A stretch of 58,721 nt of DNA from NCBI GenBank assembly GCA_039933775.1, contig JBDTNK010000008.1, positions 1 through 58,721 of the forward strand, written 5' to 3'. The position numbers and the translations under genes are program-made. Under the pieces are notes generated by a model. It had not been told where the DNA came from and ran no database searches. It saw nothing but the letters and a program-made list of their open reading frames with translations. The DNA is from JBDTNK01 sp039933775. GTDB lineage: Bacteria > Chloroflexota > Limnocylindria > QHBO01. Shown here one piece after another: positions 50,407-58,721 of this stretch; the first letter of the stretch is position 1, and each line of letters opens with the position of its first letter.

Positions 50407-51705
50407 TCACGGCATGAGCGCGCGGGCCGTGATGACGATCGCCACCATGGCGCTCATCACCACGAGGCCGACCAGGCGCGGCGCGGCGGCGCGGGCGATG
50501 ATCGCCCCCAGCGCGGTGATCGGCCCGGCAAGTAATACGGTGAGTGCGACGGAGCGCAACCCGACGAGGTTATCGGGCAATGTGCCGATCCGATCCGCGC
50601 TGAACCAGCCGATCACCACGAGCGCCAGCGGCAGCGCAATGAGCCCGATGCCGCGAAGCCGACCGGCAGGCGGCAGGCTCAGCAGCCGGTCGATGCGCCG
50701 CCGGAGCCGGCTCCGGCGGCGACGGCGCGCAGGAGCTGCGGTCGCCACGATGGCCCGTTCGGCGACGGCAGGCGCCAGCATCGGAGCCGGCTCTGGCGTC
50801 GGGGCGTGAAGCTCGATCTCGCCGGGCGGGACGGCCGCGACGAGATCGACCGCCGTCTCGGGCTTTGGCTGCTGAGGGGCCCGGCGACGCGGCAGCGTCC
50901 AGCGTCGCCGCTCCGCCCGCTCGACTGCCTGGCCCTCGTTGCCCGCGCCGACCGCGAGGCCCGGGCTGACCGCATCCGTCGCGCCGCCCGCCTCCGCGTC
51001 GGCGGCGGCGCGTTCAGCCGCCGCCTCCTCGTCGATTCGCGCCGCTTCGAGCAGATCCCAGACGATCGATCGCTCGATGCCGGTGAGCAGCCGCGGCACC
51101 GGGTCGGACACCGCTGGAGCCGGAAACGGCACGCTCGCTTGTTCGGCGTCGACGACGCCGTCAGGCGGGCGGGCGGATTCCTCCTGCAGGAGGCCGATCT
51201 GGGCCAGGCTCTCGAGCAGCACCCGCTCGGAGCGAGGAGCGACGGCCAGCCGGCCGCGGTCGGTCGGGATCACGACGAGGGCGTCGACCGGAGCGAGGCG
51301 CACGACCCAGATCGGCTCGCGGTCGCGGAGCCGCGCCCGCCCGTACGCCCATGCCCGCGCACCGAATGCCGAATGGATCGGCACGGCATCAGCACCGGCA
51401 ATCGCCAGGCGTGTCACGGGGCCGGTCGCGAGGACATGGCGGCGTGAACCCAGGATCGACCCGACGCGCAGCCCATCCTCGGTCACCTCGAGCCGGATCG
51501 AGAGCAGCGCGAGGCCCAGCGCCAGGCCCAGCGCGACAGCCACGCCGCCGAAGATGGCCAGGACCAGCCCCCCCGAGCCATGGAGCAGGATGAGACCCGC
51601 CGCGATGGAGAGCCCGCCGGCGGCGATCGCGACGAGCGGCAGCGCGAGCAGCCGTGGCAGCGAGCGCGCCAGCGGGATGCGTGCGATGGCAGCCGGCCCG
51701 GACAT
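50407..51705 (-). CDS. Membrane protein of unknown function
   Basis: I do not recognise this 432-residue protein. It has two N-terminal membrane helices (about 18-72), then a domain beginning IRLEVTEDGLRVGSIL that resembles a bacterial PH/YdbS-like fold. A long disordered Ala/Pro/Arg linker follows (about 180-335), and two or three C-terminal helices end it. No enzyme motif is visible. It starts four bases from the end of the glycosyltransferase gene, so the two are probably co-transcribed. Confidence 0.7.
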   Translation of the reverse strand: MSGPAAIARIPLARSLPRLLALPLVAIAAGGLSIAAGLILLHGSGGLVLAIFGGVAVALGLALGLALLSIRLEVTEDGLRVGSILGSRRHVLATGPVTRLAIAGADAVPIHSAFGARAWAYGRARLRDREPIWVVRLAPVDALVVIPTDRGRLAVAPRSERVLLESLAQIGLLQEESARPPDGVVDAEQASVPFPAPAVSDPVPRLLTGIERSIVWDLLEAARIDEEAAAERAAADAEAGGATDAVSPGLAVGAGNEGQAVERAERRRWTLPRRRAPQQPKPETAVDLVAAVPPGEIELHAPTPEPAPMLAPAVAERAIVATAAPARRRRRSRLRRRIDRLLSLPPAGRLRGIGLIALPLALVVIGWFSADRIGTLPDNLVGLRSVALTVLLAGPITALGAIIARAAAPRLVGLVVMSAMVAIVITARALMP

Positions 51706-51708
51706 CGG

Positions 51709-53376
51709 TCAGGCCTTCTCGGTGACGCGGTACTCGAGGTACCGCCCGGTCAGCAGCCGCGTCTGTGCGTCAAGCGCGGGCAGGTTGCTGAAGAAGATGC
51801 CCACGAATGGCAGGCCGATCCACTGCAAATGGCTCAGCAGCCGCTGTCGAAAGCCCCACTCCGCCGGACGCGGCGGCACGATCTTGATCTCCACCACGAT
51901 GAGCACCACGAGCGCCACGAGACCCACGGTCAGCATCGCGCTGGCATACAGCGGCAGGTTCTGGCCCAGGGTCGTCTGCGCGAACGCCGGGTTGAGCACC
52001 AACGGCAGCGCCGCGCCGAACATGATGACGAACGGCGCGATGGCCCAGTTGATGTGCTCGCCGAACAGGTTGACGACGCGCCACACACGCGACAGGACCG
52101 GGATCTCGTGATGCCGTAGCGCATTCCTTACGACGTACGGGATGTCCGTCACGCCCCACGCCCAGCGCCGCGCCTGCATGTATTGCGTCGCCAGCGAGCG
52201 CCAGTACGTCTTGGCGCGCACCGCATCGCCGTAGATCGGGATGAAGAGCGGCACGGCACGGAAGCGGTCGCCGTAGGTGAAGTAGCACTTCCAGTAGAAG
52301 CGGCTGTCCTCCGGAATCGCATCGGTCGCCCAGTAGCCCACGTCATGCACGACCTTGAGCGTGGTCGAGTAGCTGCCGAACGACTGCAGCTTCTCCGGCA
52401 GGACGCTGCGCCACATCTGCATCTGGGTGAGCACCGCCGCGAAGAGGCGCAGCAGCATGGGCGCGGCCCACAGGTTGTTGTGGAAATACGGGATCGGCTG
52501 GTAGAGCTGCGTCTCGCGGTTGGCGTCGGTCAGGTGCATCCAGGTCAGGTAGGCGAAATACTGCGGATGCACCCGGTAGTCGGCATCGAGGTCGGTGATC
52601 AGGATCTTCGAGGGATCCATGCCGCGCTCGCGCACCAGCAGCCGATACAGGTAGCGGCCGCCGAACGCCATGGCGCTGCTCTTGCCGACCACGATGCCCG
52701 GTTCGAGCGGATCGAGGATATGGATGAACTCGCCGAAGGCGCCGGCGAACTCCTCGCGCAGCTGCGCGACGTTGGCGCGACCCTGCGTGTCCTCGACGCG
52801 GGTGATGATCGCCACGATCTTGCGCTGGGTCGGCCACGCGGCGCGCGCCAGCGCGGCCACCGTCTCGCGCAGCTTGTCGAGCGACTCGGTGTAGGTCGGG
52901 ATCAGCGCCAGGTGGATGTATGCGTCGTGGTCGGGCGGCATCACGCGGTCGCGGTCGAGCGCCTCGAGCGCACGCAGCTCGTCGCGGATTGCACGGCGTT
53001 CGGCACCGATGCCTCGCTGGGCAGCGCCGGCGACGGCGCCGTACGCGCCGCGGGTCGAGCGACGCAGCTGCGCGAGCCGGGCCCCGAGCGCCAGGCGTCG
53101 CGCGGGACGGTCATCCAGGGTCGCGACGCGACGTGTCCAGTCGACGGCGGTCACCTCACGGATACGTCGGAAGGCCACCACGACGGCGCCGGCGAACCAG
53201 AAGGCGCGGCAGACCCAGTAGAAATCGAAGCTCAGGACGAAATAGGCGACGAGCCACGGATAACTGAAGCTGAGCCAGATCGGCGCGATGATGATGGCCC
53301 AGCTAATGAGGCCCGGGACCATCTCGAGCAGCCGCTCGAAGCCGCGGTATCGATCGTCGCTGCCTGCCTCCGCCAT
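51709..53376 (-). CDS. Membrane glycosyltransferase, family-2-like
   Basis: The 555-residue protein has N-terminal helices (SWAIIIAPIWLSFSYPWLVA and following) and a cytoplasmic catalytic region starting LALIPTYTESLDKLRETVAA. The nucleotide-sugar acidic motif is ITDLDADYRVHP. Q-x-x-R-W occurs as YMQARRWAWG, as in processive synthases such as cellulose or hyaluronan synthase. Several C-terminal membrane helices follow. It probably builds or extends a surface polysaccharide; sugar and product are unknown. The ATG at 53376 follows GGAGG closely. Downstream of ilvE. Confidence 0.8.
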   Translation of the reverse strand: MAEAGSDDRYRGFERLLEMVPGLISWAIIIAPIWLSFSYPWLVAYFVLSFDFYWVCRAFWFAGAVVVAFRRIREVTAVDWTRRVATLDDRPARRLALGARLAQLRRSTRGAYGAVAGAAQRGIGAERRAIRDELRALEALDRDRVMPPDHDAYIHLALIPTYTESLDKLRETVAALARAAWPTQRKIVAIITRVEDTQGRANVAQLREEFAGAFGEFIHILDPLEPGIVVGKSSAMAFGGRYLYRLLVRERGMDPSKILITDLDADYRVHPQYFAYLTWMHLTDANRETQLYQPIPYFHNNLWAAPMLLRLFAAVLTQMQMWRSVLPEKLQSFGSYSTTLKVVHDVGYWATDAIPEDSRFYWKCYFTYGDRFRAVPLFIPIYGDAVRAKTYWRSLATQYMQARRWAWGVTDIPYVVRNALRHHEIPVLSRVWRVVNLFGEHINWAIAPFVIMFGAALPLVLNPAFAQTTLGQNLPLYASAMLTVGLVALVVLIVVEIKIVPPRPAEWGFRQRLLSHLQWIGLPFVGIFFSNLPALDAQTRLLTGRYLEYRVTEKA

Positions 53377-53420
53377 GGACCTCCCTCGGCGGCGCCGGGG
53401 CGGCCGCAGTGTGCTCGCGC

Positions 53421-54383
<963 letters not shown>

Positions 54384-54422
54384 GGGGAATCACCTCAGGT
54401 ACGGGCGGCTCGGCGACTGCAC

Positions 54423-54428
54423 AGTATA
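54423..54428 (-). promoter_or_regulatory. -10 box for ilvE
   Basis: TATACT on the minus strand, about 40 bases before the ilvE GTG, in the gap after the exchanger gene. The -35 region is poor. Confidence 0.5.
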
Positions 54429-54461
54429 CCGGGGGTGTCGCCTCCGGGCTTCAGACGCCGC

Positions 54462-55583
54462 TCAGTGCGGAACTGCCGTCGTCCCCAGCGGCGTGAAGAG
54501 CGCAAGACCGATGTAGATGAGGTAGAGCGGCCCGCCGATGAGGAGTGTCCAGGCGGAGAGACGATGCTTGCGCAGCATGTTGCCGAAGATCAGGATCGTC
54601 GCGCCGATGGCCACGCCGGCCGACGCGAAGCTGAGCGCCGTGTCGGCGGTGAACGTCCAGCTCGTGAAGACCATGCCCAGGACGGCCGGCACGCAGGCCT
54701 GGAAGACCATGGCGCCGGTGATGTTGCCCATCGCCAGCGTGTCCTTGCCGTTGCGAACCCAGAGCACGCTGTTGAACTTCTCGGGAAGCTCAGTGGCGAT
54801 CGGCGCGATGATGAGCGCCAGGATGGTCGGATCCAGGCCGATCACGGTCGACAGGTGCTCGACCGCTCCCACGAAGACCTGTGCCCCGACAATGATGAGG
54901 GCAAGGGCCAGCACGACCTGGCCGATGATGAGTCGGGTGCTGGGCGCTGATCCGAGGAGGCTGTGCTCTCCGGGGAATGCGTCAAGGTGCAGCTCGCTGG
55001 ACTTCGGCTCACTCGGCTTCGGGGCGAGCCGGCTCAGGTGGAGCCGGTTGAGCTCGCTCGCCTCGCCAGGCTCCGCCGCGTCGCGGAAGTGGGCCCGGAC
55101 GTAGACCGCGTACAGGACGATCAGGCCGGCGGCCGCCACGAACTTGACCCAGTGCAGCGGTTCAGGCAGAAACGCGGTCCCGATGGCGATCCCGTAGCCC
55201 ACGATGAAGAAGCCGACGTCGCGGCCCAGGATCGTGACGTTGACGCGCATCTCTGTCCCGCGACGGCCGCGCCGCGCGAAGATGATGATGGCGATGCCGG
55301 TCACGAACATCGCGAGCGTCGCGAGCATGAACGGCGCGCCGAGGATGGCGCCGAGGCCGATGGCGTGCGAGGTCTCACTGTCCCCGCCGGAGATCACCGG
55401 TCCGAGGATCGCGATGACCGGGATCAGCGTCTCGGGCATGGCGGTCGCGACCGCCGCGAGCACGCTGCCCACGGCACCCTCAGCCAGGTTGAGCCGGTGC
55501 CCGAGCCATTCGATGCCGTTCGTGAACAACTCGGCGGCGACCAGGATGATGGCCAGCGAGACGGCCAGGAGAACGAGATCCAC
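54462..55583 (-). CDS. Calcium/sodium:cation antiporter (CaCA family)
   Basis: The 373-residue protein has about ten membrane helices in two inverted halves. The alpha-repeat motifs are GSVLAAVATAMPETLIPVIA and ALIIAPIATELPEKFNSVLW, each with the ion-binding Glu after Pro. A hydrophilic loop of about 45 residues separates the halves. Such exchangers expel Ca2+ against Na+ or H+; the ions here cannot be told. It starts with GTG 37 bases after rpsR and replaces the usual rplI position. Confidence 0.88.
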   Translation of the reverse strand: MDLVLLAVSLAIILVAAELFTNGIEWLGHRLNLAEGAVGSVLAAVATAMPETLIPVIAILGPVISGGDSETSHAIGLGAILGAPFMLATLAMFVTGIAIIIFARRGRRGTEMRVNVTILGRDVGFFIVGYGIAIGTAFLPEPLHWVKFVAAAGLIVLYAVYVRAHFRDAAEPGEASELNRLHLSRLAPKPSEPKSSELHLDAFPGEHSLLGSAPSTRLIIGQVVLALALIIVGAQVFVGAVEHLSTVIGLDPTILALIIAPIATELPEKFNSVLWVRNGKDTLAMGNITGAMVFQACVPAVLGMVFTSWTFTADTALSFASAGVAIGATILIFGNMLRKHRLSAWTLLIGGPLYLIYIGLALFTPLGTTAVPH

Positions 55584-55620
55584 GTGCTGAATCAGCCCCT
55601 ATATCGGGCGGCGGCGGGGT

Positions 55621-55890
55621 TCACGGTCGCAGATGCTGCGGCGCGTACGGCAGAAGCGCAACGTGACGCGCTCGCTTCAGGGCGGTGGTCAGCATGCGCT
55701 GGTGGCGGGCGCAGGTGCCCGTCTTGCGACGCGGCTCGATCTTGGCGCGCTCGCTCAGGTAGCGACGGAGGCGGTTGACCTCCTTGTAGTCGATGCTCTC
55801 GGCCTTGTCGACGCAGAAGTTGCAGACCTTGCGCCGGCGGCGATCTCGGTAGTAGTCGGCCGTCTCACGGCGCGAACGGGGGCTTGCCAT
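55621..55890 (-). CDS. rpsR: 30S ribosomal protein S18
   Basis: S18 pairs with S6 on the 30S platform. The 89-residue basic protein includes RRRRKVCNFCVDKAESIDYK, RLRRYLSERAKIEPRRKTGT and the C-terminal RHQRMLTTALKRARHVALLP. The two closely spaced cysteines (CNFC) with the later Cys suggest the zinc-binding form. It follows ssb, as in the standard rpsF-ssb-rpsR block, but rplI is not next. Confidence 0.96.
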   Translation of the reverse strand: MASPRSRRETADYYRDRRRRKVCNFCVDKAESIDYKEVNRLRRYLSERAKIEPRRKTGTCARHQRMLTTALKRARHVALLPYAPQHLRP

Positions 55891-55925
55891 GGTGTCGTGT
55901 GTCCTCGCTGGTCAGCGTGTGCTTG

Positions 55926-56417
55926 TCAGAATGGAATGTCGTCGACGTCGACCATGTCGGCGTCCGGGGAGGAGCGGCGTTCGCCTCCTGGCGCAGCGCG
56001 CGGACGGACCTGGGCCGGCTGCCCGCCGCGGTCTCCCGCTTCGGAGCTCCCGCCGGAGCCGCCGCCGAAGCCGCCCTCCTCGTCGCGCCCGCGGCGCTCC
56101 AGGTTGACGACGCGCGCGAAGCGCAGCTCCAGGCTCGTGCGCTTCTGCCCGTCATTGCCGTCGTACTCGCGAGCGCGCAGCTGGCCCTCGGCGTAGATCT
56201 TGTTTCCCTTGCGCAGCTGTTCCGCCAGCCGCTCGGCGGCCTGGTCCCAGACCTCGACCCGGATCCAGAGCGTCTCCTCGATCCATTCGCCATCGGGACC
56301 CTTGCGGTTGTCGTTGACGGCCACGCGGAGGTTGGTCACAGCCTTGCCGCTGGGCGTGTAGCGCAACTCTGGGTCGGCGCCCAGGTTGCCAATGATCTGC
56401 ATGCGGTTGAGCGTCAT
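55926..56417 (-). CDS. ssb: Single-stranded DNA-binding protein
   Basis: SSB coats single-stranded DNA in replication and repair. The OB fold (about 1-108) opens LNRMQIIGNLGADPELRYTP and contains TLWIRVEVWDQAAERLAEQL and GQLRAREYDGNDGQKRTSLE. A Gly-rich linker leads to the acidic tip VDVDDIPF, which binds partner proteins. The 163 residues are typical. The ATG follows the rpsF stop by about 27 bases. Confidence 0.96.
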   Translation of the reverse strand: MTLNRMQIIGNLGADPELRYTPSGKAVTNLRVAVNDNRKGPDGEWIEETLWIRVEVWDQAAERLAEQLRKGNKIYAEGQLRAREYDGNDGQKRTSLELRFARVVNLERRGRDEEGGFGGGSGGSSEAGDRGGQPAQVRPRAAPGGERRSSPDADMVDVDDIPF

Positions 56418-56444
56418 GATCGGGTCTCCCTCACTCGCAGGTGG

Positions 56445-57017
56445 TCAGGAAGGGTCGGACGTCGCGCCCTCGCGCTCGTCCTCGGGGACTGCATCGGGCT
56501 CGGCGTCCACGTCGGACGCTGCCTCCGCGGCCTCGTCCTGAGGCGCAGCCGGAGCGGCCGCATCGGTCGCAGCAGCAGCATCGGCCGGCTGGGGTGATGC
56601 ACCGTTTTCGAATGCCGCGGCCGGCTCGGTCGCAGCAGCAGTCGCATCGGCCGCCTGGGGTGATGCACCGTTCTCGAATGCGGCGGCCGGCTCGACGGCA
56701 TCGGGCAGGTCATCCTCCGACTGGCCGGGGCGGTCCTCCAGGACCGTCACGAGGTGCCGCAGGATCTCCTCGCTGATGAGCATGCCGCGCTCGAGCTCGC
56801 GCACGTGTGATGGGTCGATGTCGAAATGCAGCAGGAAGTAGCTGGCATCGCGATGGTGCTTGATGTCGTACGCGAGGCGGCGCTTGCCCCACGGCGAAAC
56901 CTTGGTGAGGGCACCACCGGCATTGACGATGGCCCGCGTGACCTTCTCGACGGCGGACTGGAGCTTGTCTTCCTCCAGGTCCGGCCGGAGCAGCAACATG
57001 AGTTCGTACCGGCGCAT
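56445..57017 (-). CDS. rpsF: 30S ribosomal protein S6 with repeat-bearing C-terminal extension
   Basis: S6 heterodimerises with S18. The core (about 1-97) reads MRRYELMLLLRPDLEEDKLQ, VSPWGKRRLAYDIKHHRDAS and SHVRELERGMLISEEILRHL. Beyond it are about 93 extra residues, acidic and Ala-rich, with a 22-residue unit EPAAAFENGASPQ... repeated twice (109-130 and 131-152). The ATG at 57017 has AGGAGGAGA upstream; 190 residues in all. It leads the rpsF-ssb-rpsR unit. Confidence 0.95.
   Translation of the reverse strand: MRRYELMLLLRPDLEEDKLQSAVEKVTRAIVNAGGALTKVSPWGKRRLAYDIKHHRDASYFLLHFDIDPSHVRELERGMLISEEILRHLVTVLEDRPGQSEDDLPDAVEPAAAFENGASPQAADATAAATEPAAAFENGASPQPADAAAATDAAAPAAPQDEAAEAASDVDAEPDAVPEDEREGATSDPS
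56562..56693 (-). repeat. Two tandem 66-bp repeats in the rpsF tail
   Basis: Two near-identical 66-bp units (22 codons each) follow directly, both encoding EPAAAFENGASPQ and then an Ala/Asp/Thr stretch. They differ at a few bases. The tandem order suggests a recent in-frame duplication. Confidence 0.85.
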
Positions 57018-57133
57018 GAGCCGATCTCCTCCTCTCTCTGGGCTTGCGACCGCGGACCGATGCGACATCGTGCGGCGGCAGAAAGGAGCCCGTGGACATG
57101 AACGTGCCTCCACTGGCGGGAGGCTTGCAGGGG

Positions 57134-57162
57134 AGTATAGGTCCAAGCCGCCCATCGGGCAA
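57134..57162 (-). promoter_or_regulatory. Promoter of the rpsF-ssb-rpsR unit
   Basis: On the minus strand -35 TTGCCC (57157-57162), a 17-base spacer and -10 TATACT (57134-57139). The predicted leader of about 110 bases contains a GCCTCC/GGAGGC hairpin and could hold an S6:S18 control site. The divergent cpaE-like promoter lies 57 bases away. Confidence 0.7.
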
Positions 57163-57195
57163 TCAGCCCGAACGGGCGATCACGGCACCCGAACG

Positions 57196-57201
57196 TATAC
57201 T
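57196..57201 (+). promoter_or_regulatory. -10 box of the CpaE-like gene
   Basis: TATACT on the plus strand (GTATACTGC), 38 bases before the ATG. The -35 is not obvious. It is divergent from the rpsF promoter. Confidence 0.5.
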
Positions 57202-57238
57202 GCGCAACGGAACGACTGCCACCCGCCGCGGAGAACCG

Positions 57239-58450
57239 ATGCCCGCCAATCCGATCCTGCTCTGCCTGCCGACCGATGCGCTGCGCGAGCGCGTGCAGCA
57301 CGCGCTGTCCGGCGCCGGCTATCAGATCACCACGGTCGCCACCGCCCCGGCCGCAGTCGCCACGCTCGGTGACGGACCGATCGACCTCGTCGTGGCCGAG
57401 GGGCTGCCGATCCTCGGAGCCATCGGCGCACTGCGTACGGCGGCCGACACCAGCCCGACCCCGGTCTTGGTCCTGGCCCCGCCCGGCGACGTCGAGTCGC
57501 GCATCGCGTTTCTGGAAGCCGGCGCCGACGACGTCATCAGCACGACCTTCGCGCCCCGTGAGCTCGAGGGGCGGGTCGAGGCCCTCCTCATCCGCTACGG
57601 CAGGCTGCGACCGATCGCCGAACGCGGTGCCGCCGCCGGTGACATCGTCGCCTTCTTCTCGCCCAAGGGCGGGGTCGGCACCACCACGCTGGCGGTCAAC
57701 ACCGCGGTGCTGCTGGCGGGCGGCGGCGCGGCGACGGCGCAGCACGCGGGGGCGCGCGTCCTGCTCATCGATCTCGACCTGCAGTTCGGGCAGGTGGCCA
57801 CGCACCTCAACCTCTCGCCGCGCTACGACATCGGCGTGCTCGCCAACGACGAGCAGGCGCTGGCCGATCCGGAGCAGGCACGCACGTATCTGACCGCACA
57901 CTCATCGGGCGTCCAGATCCTCGCCGCGCCGGCCAATCCGGATGTCGACGCGCGCATCACCGTCGATCACCTGGACCGCGCGCTGAGCGTGCTGCGGCCC
58001 TCGTTCGACCACGTCGTGGTGGACTTGGGCAGCCGCCTCGACCCGCGCGCGCTGGCGGTCCTGGAGCAGGCCGAGACGCACGTCTTCGTCATCTTCCCGG
58101 AGATCGCCGCCCTGCGCGCGACGAGCCTGGCGCTGGGGTTCCTGGCGGAGACGGCCATGCTGCGCGCCAAGACGCACTTCGTGGTCAACCACATCTTCCC
58201 CAAGGAGCTGCTCAAGACGCGCGACGTCGAGAACCTGCTCCGCGCTCGGCCCGCCGCCGAGATCCCCTATACCGAGGTCGACATGATCCGCGCCGCGAAC
58301 GAGGGCGTTCCGGTCGTCCTCTCACGCCCCACGTCGCCCGCCGCACAATCCCTGCAGCGCCTGGCACAGACGATCCTGGGCATCGACACCGGCACGCCGG
58401 CCGATGCGCGCAGGCAGGATACCCGGCGCGGCATCTTCGGCCGACGCTGA
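57239..58450 (+). CDS. CpaE-like protein: pseudo-receiver plus MinD/ParA-type ATPase
   Basis: The 403-residue protein begins with a response-regulator-like domain (about 1-120: NPILLCLPTDALRERVQHAL, IDLVVAEGLPILGA, LEAGADDVISTTFAPRELEG). The phosphorylatable Asp position is Glu (E54) and the conserved Lys is missing, so it is a pseudo-receiver. The ATPase half (about 133-385) has the deviant Walker A SPKGGVGTTTLAVNTAVLLA (142-161), Walker B VLLIDLDLQFGQVATHLNLS and HVVVDLGSRLD. This architecture is that of CpaE/TadZ, which positions Tad pilus machinery; no other tad genes are here. The ATG at 57239 has GGAG five bases upstream. Confidence 0.88.
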   Translation: MPANPILLCLPTDALRERVQHALSGAGYQITTVATAPAAVATLGDGPIDLVVAEGLPILGAIGALRTAADTSPTPVLVLAPPGDVESRIAFLEAGADDVISTTFAPRELEGRVEALLIRYGRLRPIAERGAAAGDIVAFFSPKGGVGTTTLAVNTAVLLAGGGAATAQHAGARVLLIDLDLQFGQVATHLNLSPRYDIGVLANDEQALADPEQARTYLTAHSSGVQILAAPANPDVDARITVDHLDRALSVLRPSFDHVVVDLGSRLDPRALAVLEQAETHVFVIFPEIAALRATSLALGFLAETAMLRAKTHFVVNHIFPKELLKTRDVENLLRARPAAEIPYTEVDMIRAANEGVPVVLSRPTSPAAQSLQRLAQTILGIDTGTPADARRQDTRRGIFGRR

Positions 58451-58457
58451 GCGTGGG

Positions 58458-58541
58458 TGGTGCCGGAGGAGGGACTCGAACCCCCATGCCTTTCGGCCGC
58501 CGGGTTTAAGCCGGCTGCGTCTGCCATTCCGCCACTCCGGC
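58458..58541 (-). tRNA. tRNA-Leu(UAA)
   Basis: The acceptor stem is GCCGGAG paired with CTCCGGC, with encoded CCA. The anticodon loop CTTAAAC gives UAA for UUA codons. The long variable arm (GGCCGAAAGGC region) is typical of leucine tRNA. The coordinates include CCA. It converges on the CpaE-like gene with seven bases between. Confidence 0.93.
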
Positions 58542-58569
58542 GAGGGCGCACATTCGTGCTCAAATGAGA

Positions 58570-58643
58570 TGGAGGCGACGACGGGAATCGAACCCGTGTA
58601 CACGGTTTTGCAGACCGCTCCCTGGCCACTCGGGCACGTCGCC
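58570..58643 (-). tRNA. tRNA-Cys(GCA)
   Basis: The acceptor stem is GGCGACG paired with CGTCGCC, with U at the discriminator position and encoded CCA. The anticodon loop CTGCAAA gives GCA. U73 is an identity element of cysteine tRNA. The length is 74 bases including CCA. Confidence 0.95.
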
Positions 58644-58670
58644 GTAGGTTCACCGCCACTGCCCGACGGC

Positions 58671-58721
58671 TGGCTGCCCCGCGAGGATTCGAACCTCGGT
58701 TCACGGATCCAAAGTCCGCTG
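58671..58721 (-). tRNA. tRNA-Gln(UUG), 5' part beyond the window
   Basis: The T-arm (CGAGGTTCGAATCCTCG), 3' acceptor strand CGGGGCA, discriminator G and encoded CCA are visible. The anticodon loop reads CTTTGGA, giving UUG. The 5' half is cut by the window edge. Confidence 0.85.

Overview
This is a high-GC bacterial chromosome segment with housekeeping genes packed almost end to end, nearly all on the minus strand. I see no insertion sequence, prophage, CRISPR array or rRNA. Gene order (pnp-rpsO-ribF-truB-nrnA-rbfA-infB-ylxR-nusA, rpsB-tsf-pyrH-frr-uppS-cdsA-dxr-rseP, rnc-smc-ftsY-ffh, rpsF-ssb-rpsR), frequent GTG/TTG starts and ATGA/GTGA stop-start overlaps suggest a free-living bacterium. 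My best guess is a Chloroflexota lineage of the Limnocylindria/Ellin6529 kind; this is inference from gene content and protein style, not a search.

Layout, each unit read right to left on the minus strand. (1) 16285 to 1: rpsB-tsf-pyrH-frr-uppS-cdsA-dxr-rseP, then nusA-ylxR-infB-rbfA-nrnA-truB-ribF, then rpsO and pnp. These cover translation factors, UMP kinase, isoprenoid and phospholipid precursors, ribosome maturation, flavin cofactors and RNA decay. pnp runs off the left edge. (2) 16286-16663: divergent promoter region, followed by a plus-strand LysM/lytic transglycosylase. (3) 35934 to 17797: recG-rsmD-coaD-coiled-coil gene-yceD-rpmF-plsX-nusB-acpP-rnc-smc-ftsY-ffh-DUF3352-rpsP-khpA-rimM-trmD-rplS-rnhB-yraN. 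(4) rpmB (plus) with a strong intrinsic terminator. (5) 40488 to 36319: YugP-type protease, rlmN, rpe and a DUF4015-like lipoprotein. (6) a plus-strand BON/YtxH-like gene. (7) 50303 to 41173: ileS-lspA-rluD-gmk-priA-def-fmt. (8) 57017 to 50407: rpsF-ssb-rpsR, a cation exchanger, ilvE, a membrane glycosyltransferase and an unknown membrane protein. (9) a plus-strand CpaE-like pseudo-receiver/ATPase, then tRNA-Leu(UAA), tRNA-Cys(GCA) and a truncated tRNA-Gln(UUG), all on the minus strand.

The most striking feature is the polynucleotide phosphorylase. A complete DnaQ-type DEDDh 3'-5' exonuclease domain, with all five catalytic residues, is inserted in frame between its two RNase PH halves. The expected product is one polypeptide combining phosphorolytic and hydrolytic 3'-5' nucleases. 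The nanoRNase gene nrnA lies in the same gene run. Second is an RNase HII whose catalytic DE pair and GRG motif are replaced (DA and GLA). Other points are a recurring TATACT -10 box, terminator-like hairpins in the nusA and ileS leaders, two genes (uppS, nusB) that seem to need CTG start codons, and low-complexity C-terminal tails on S2 and S6.
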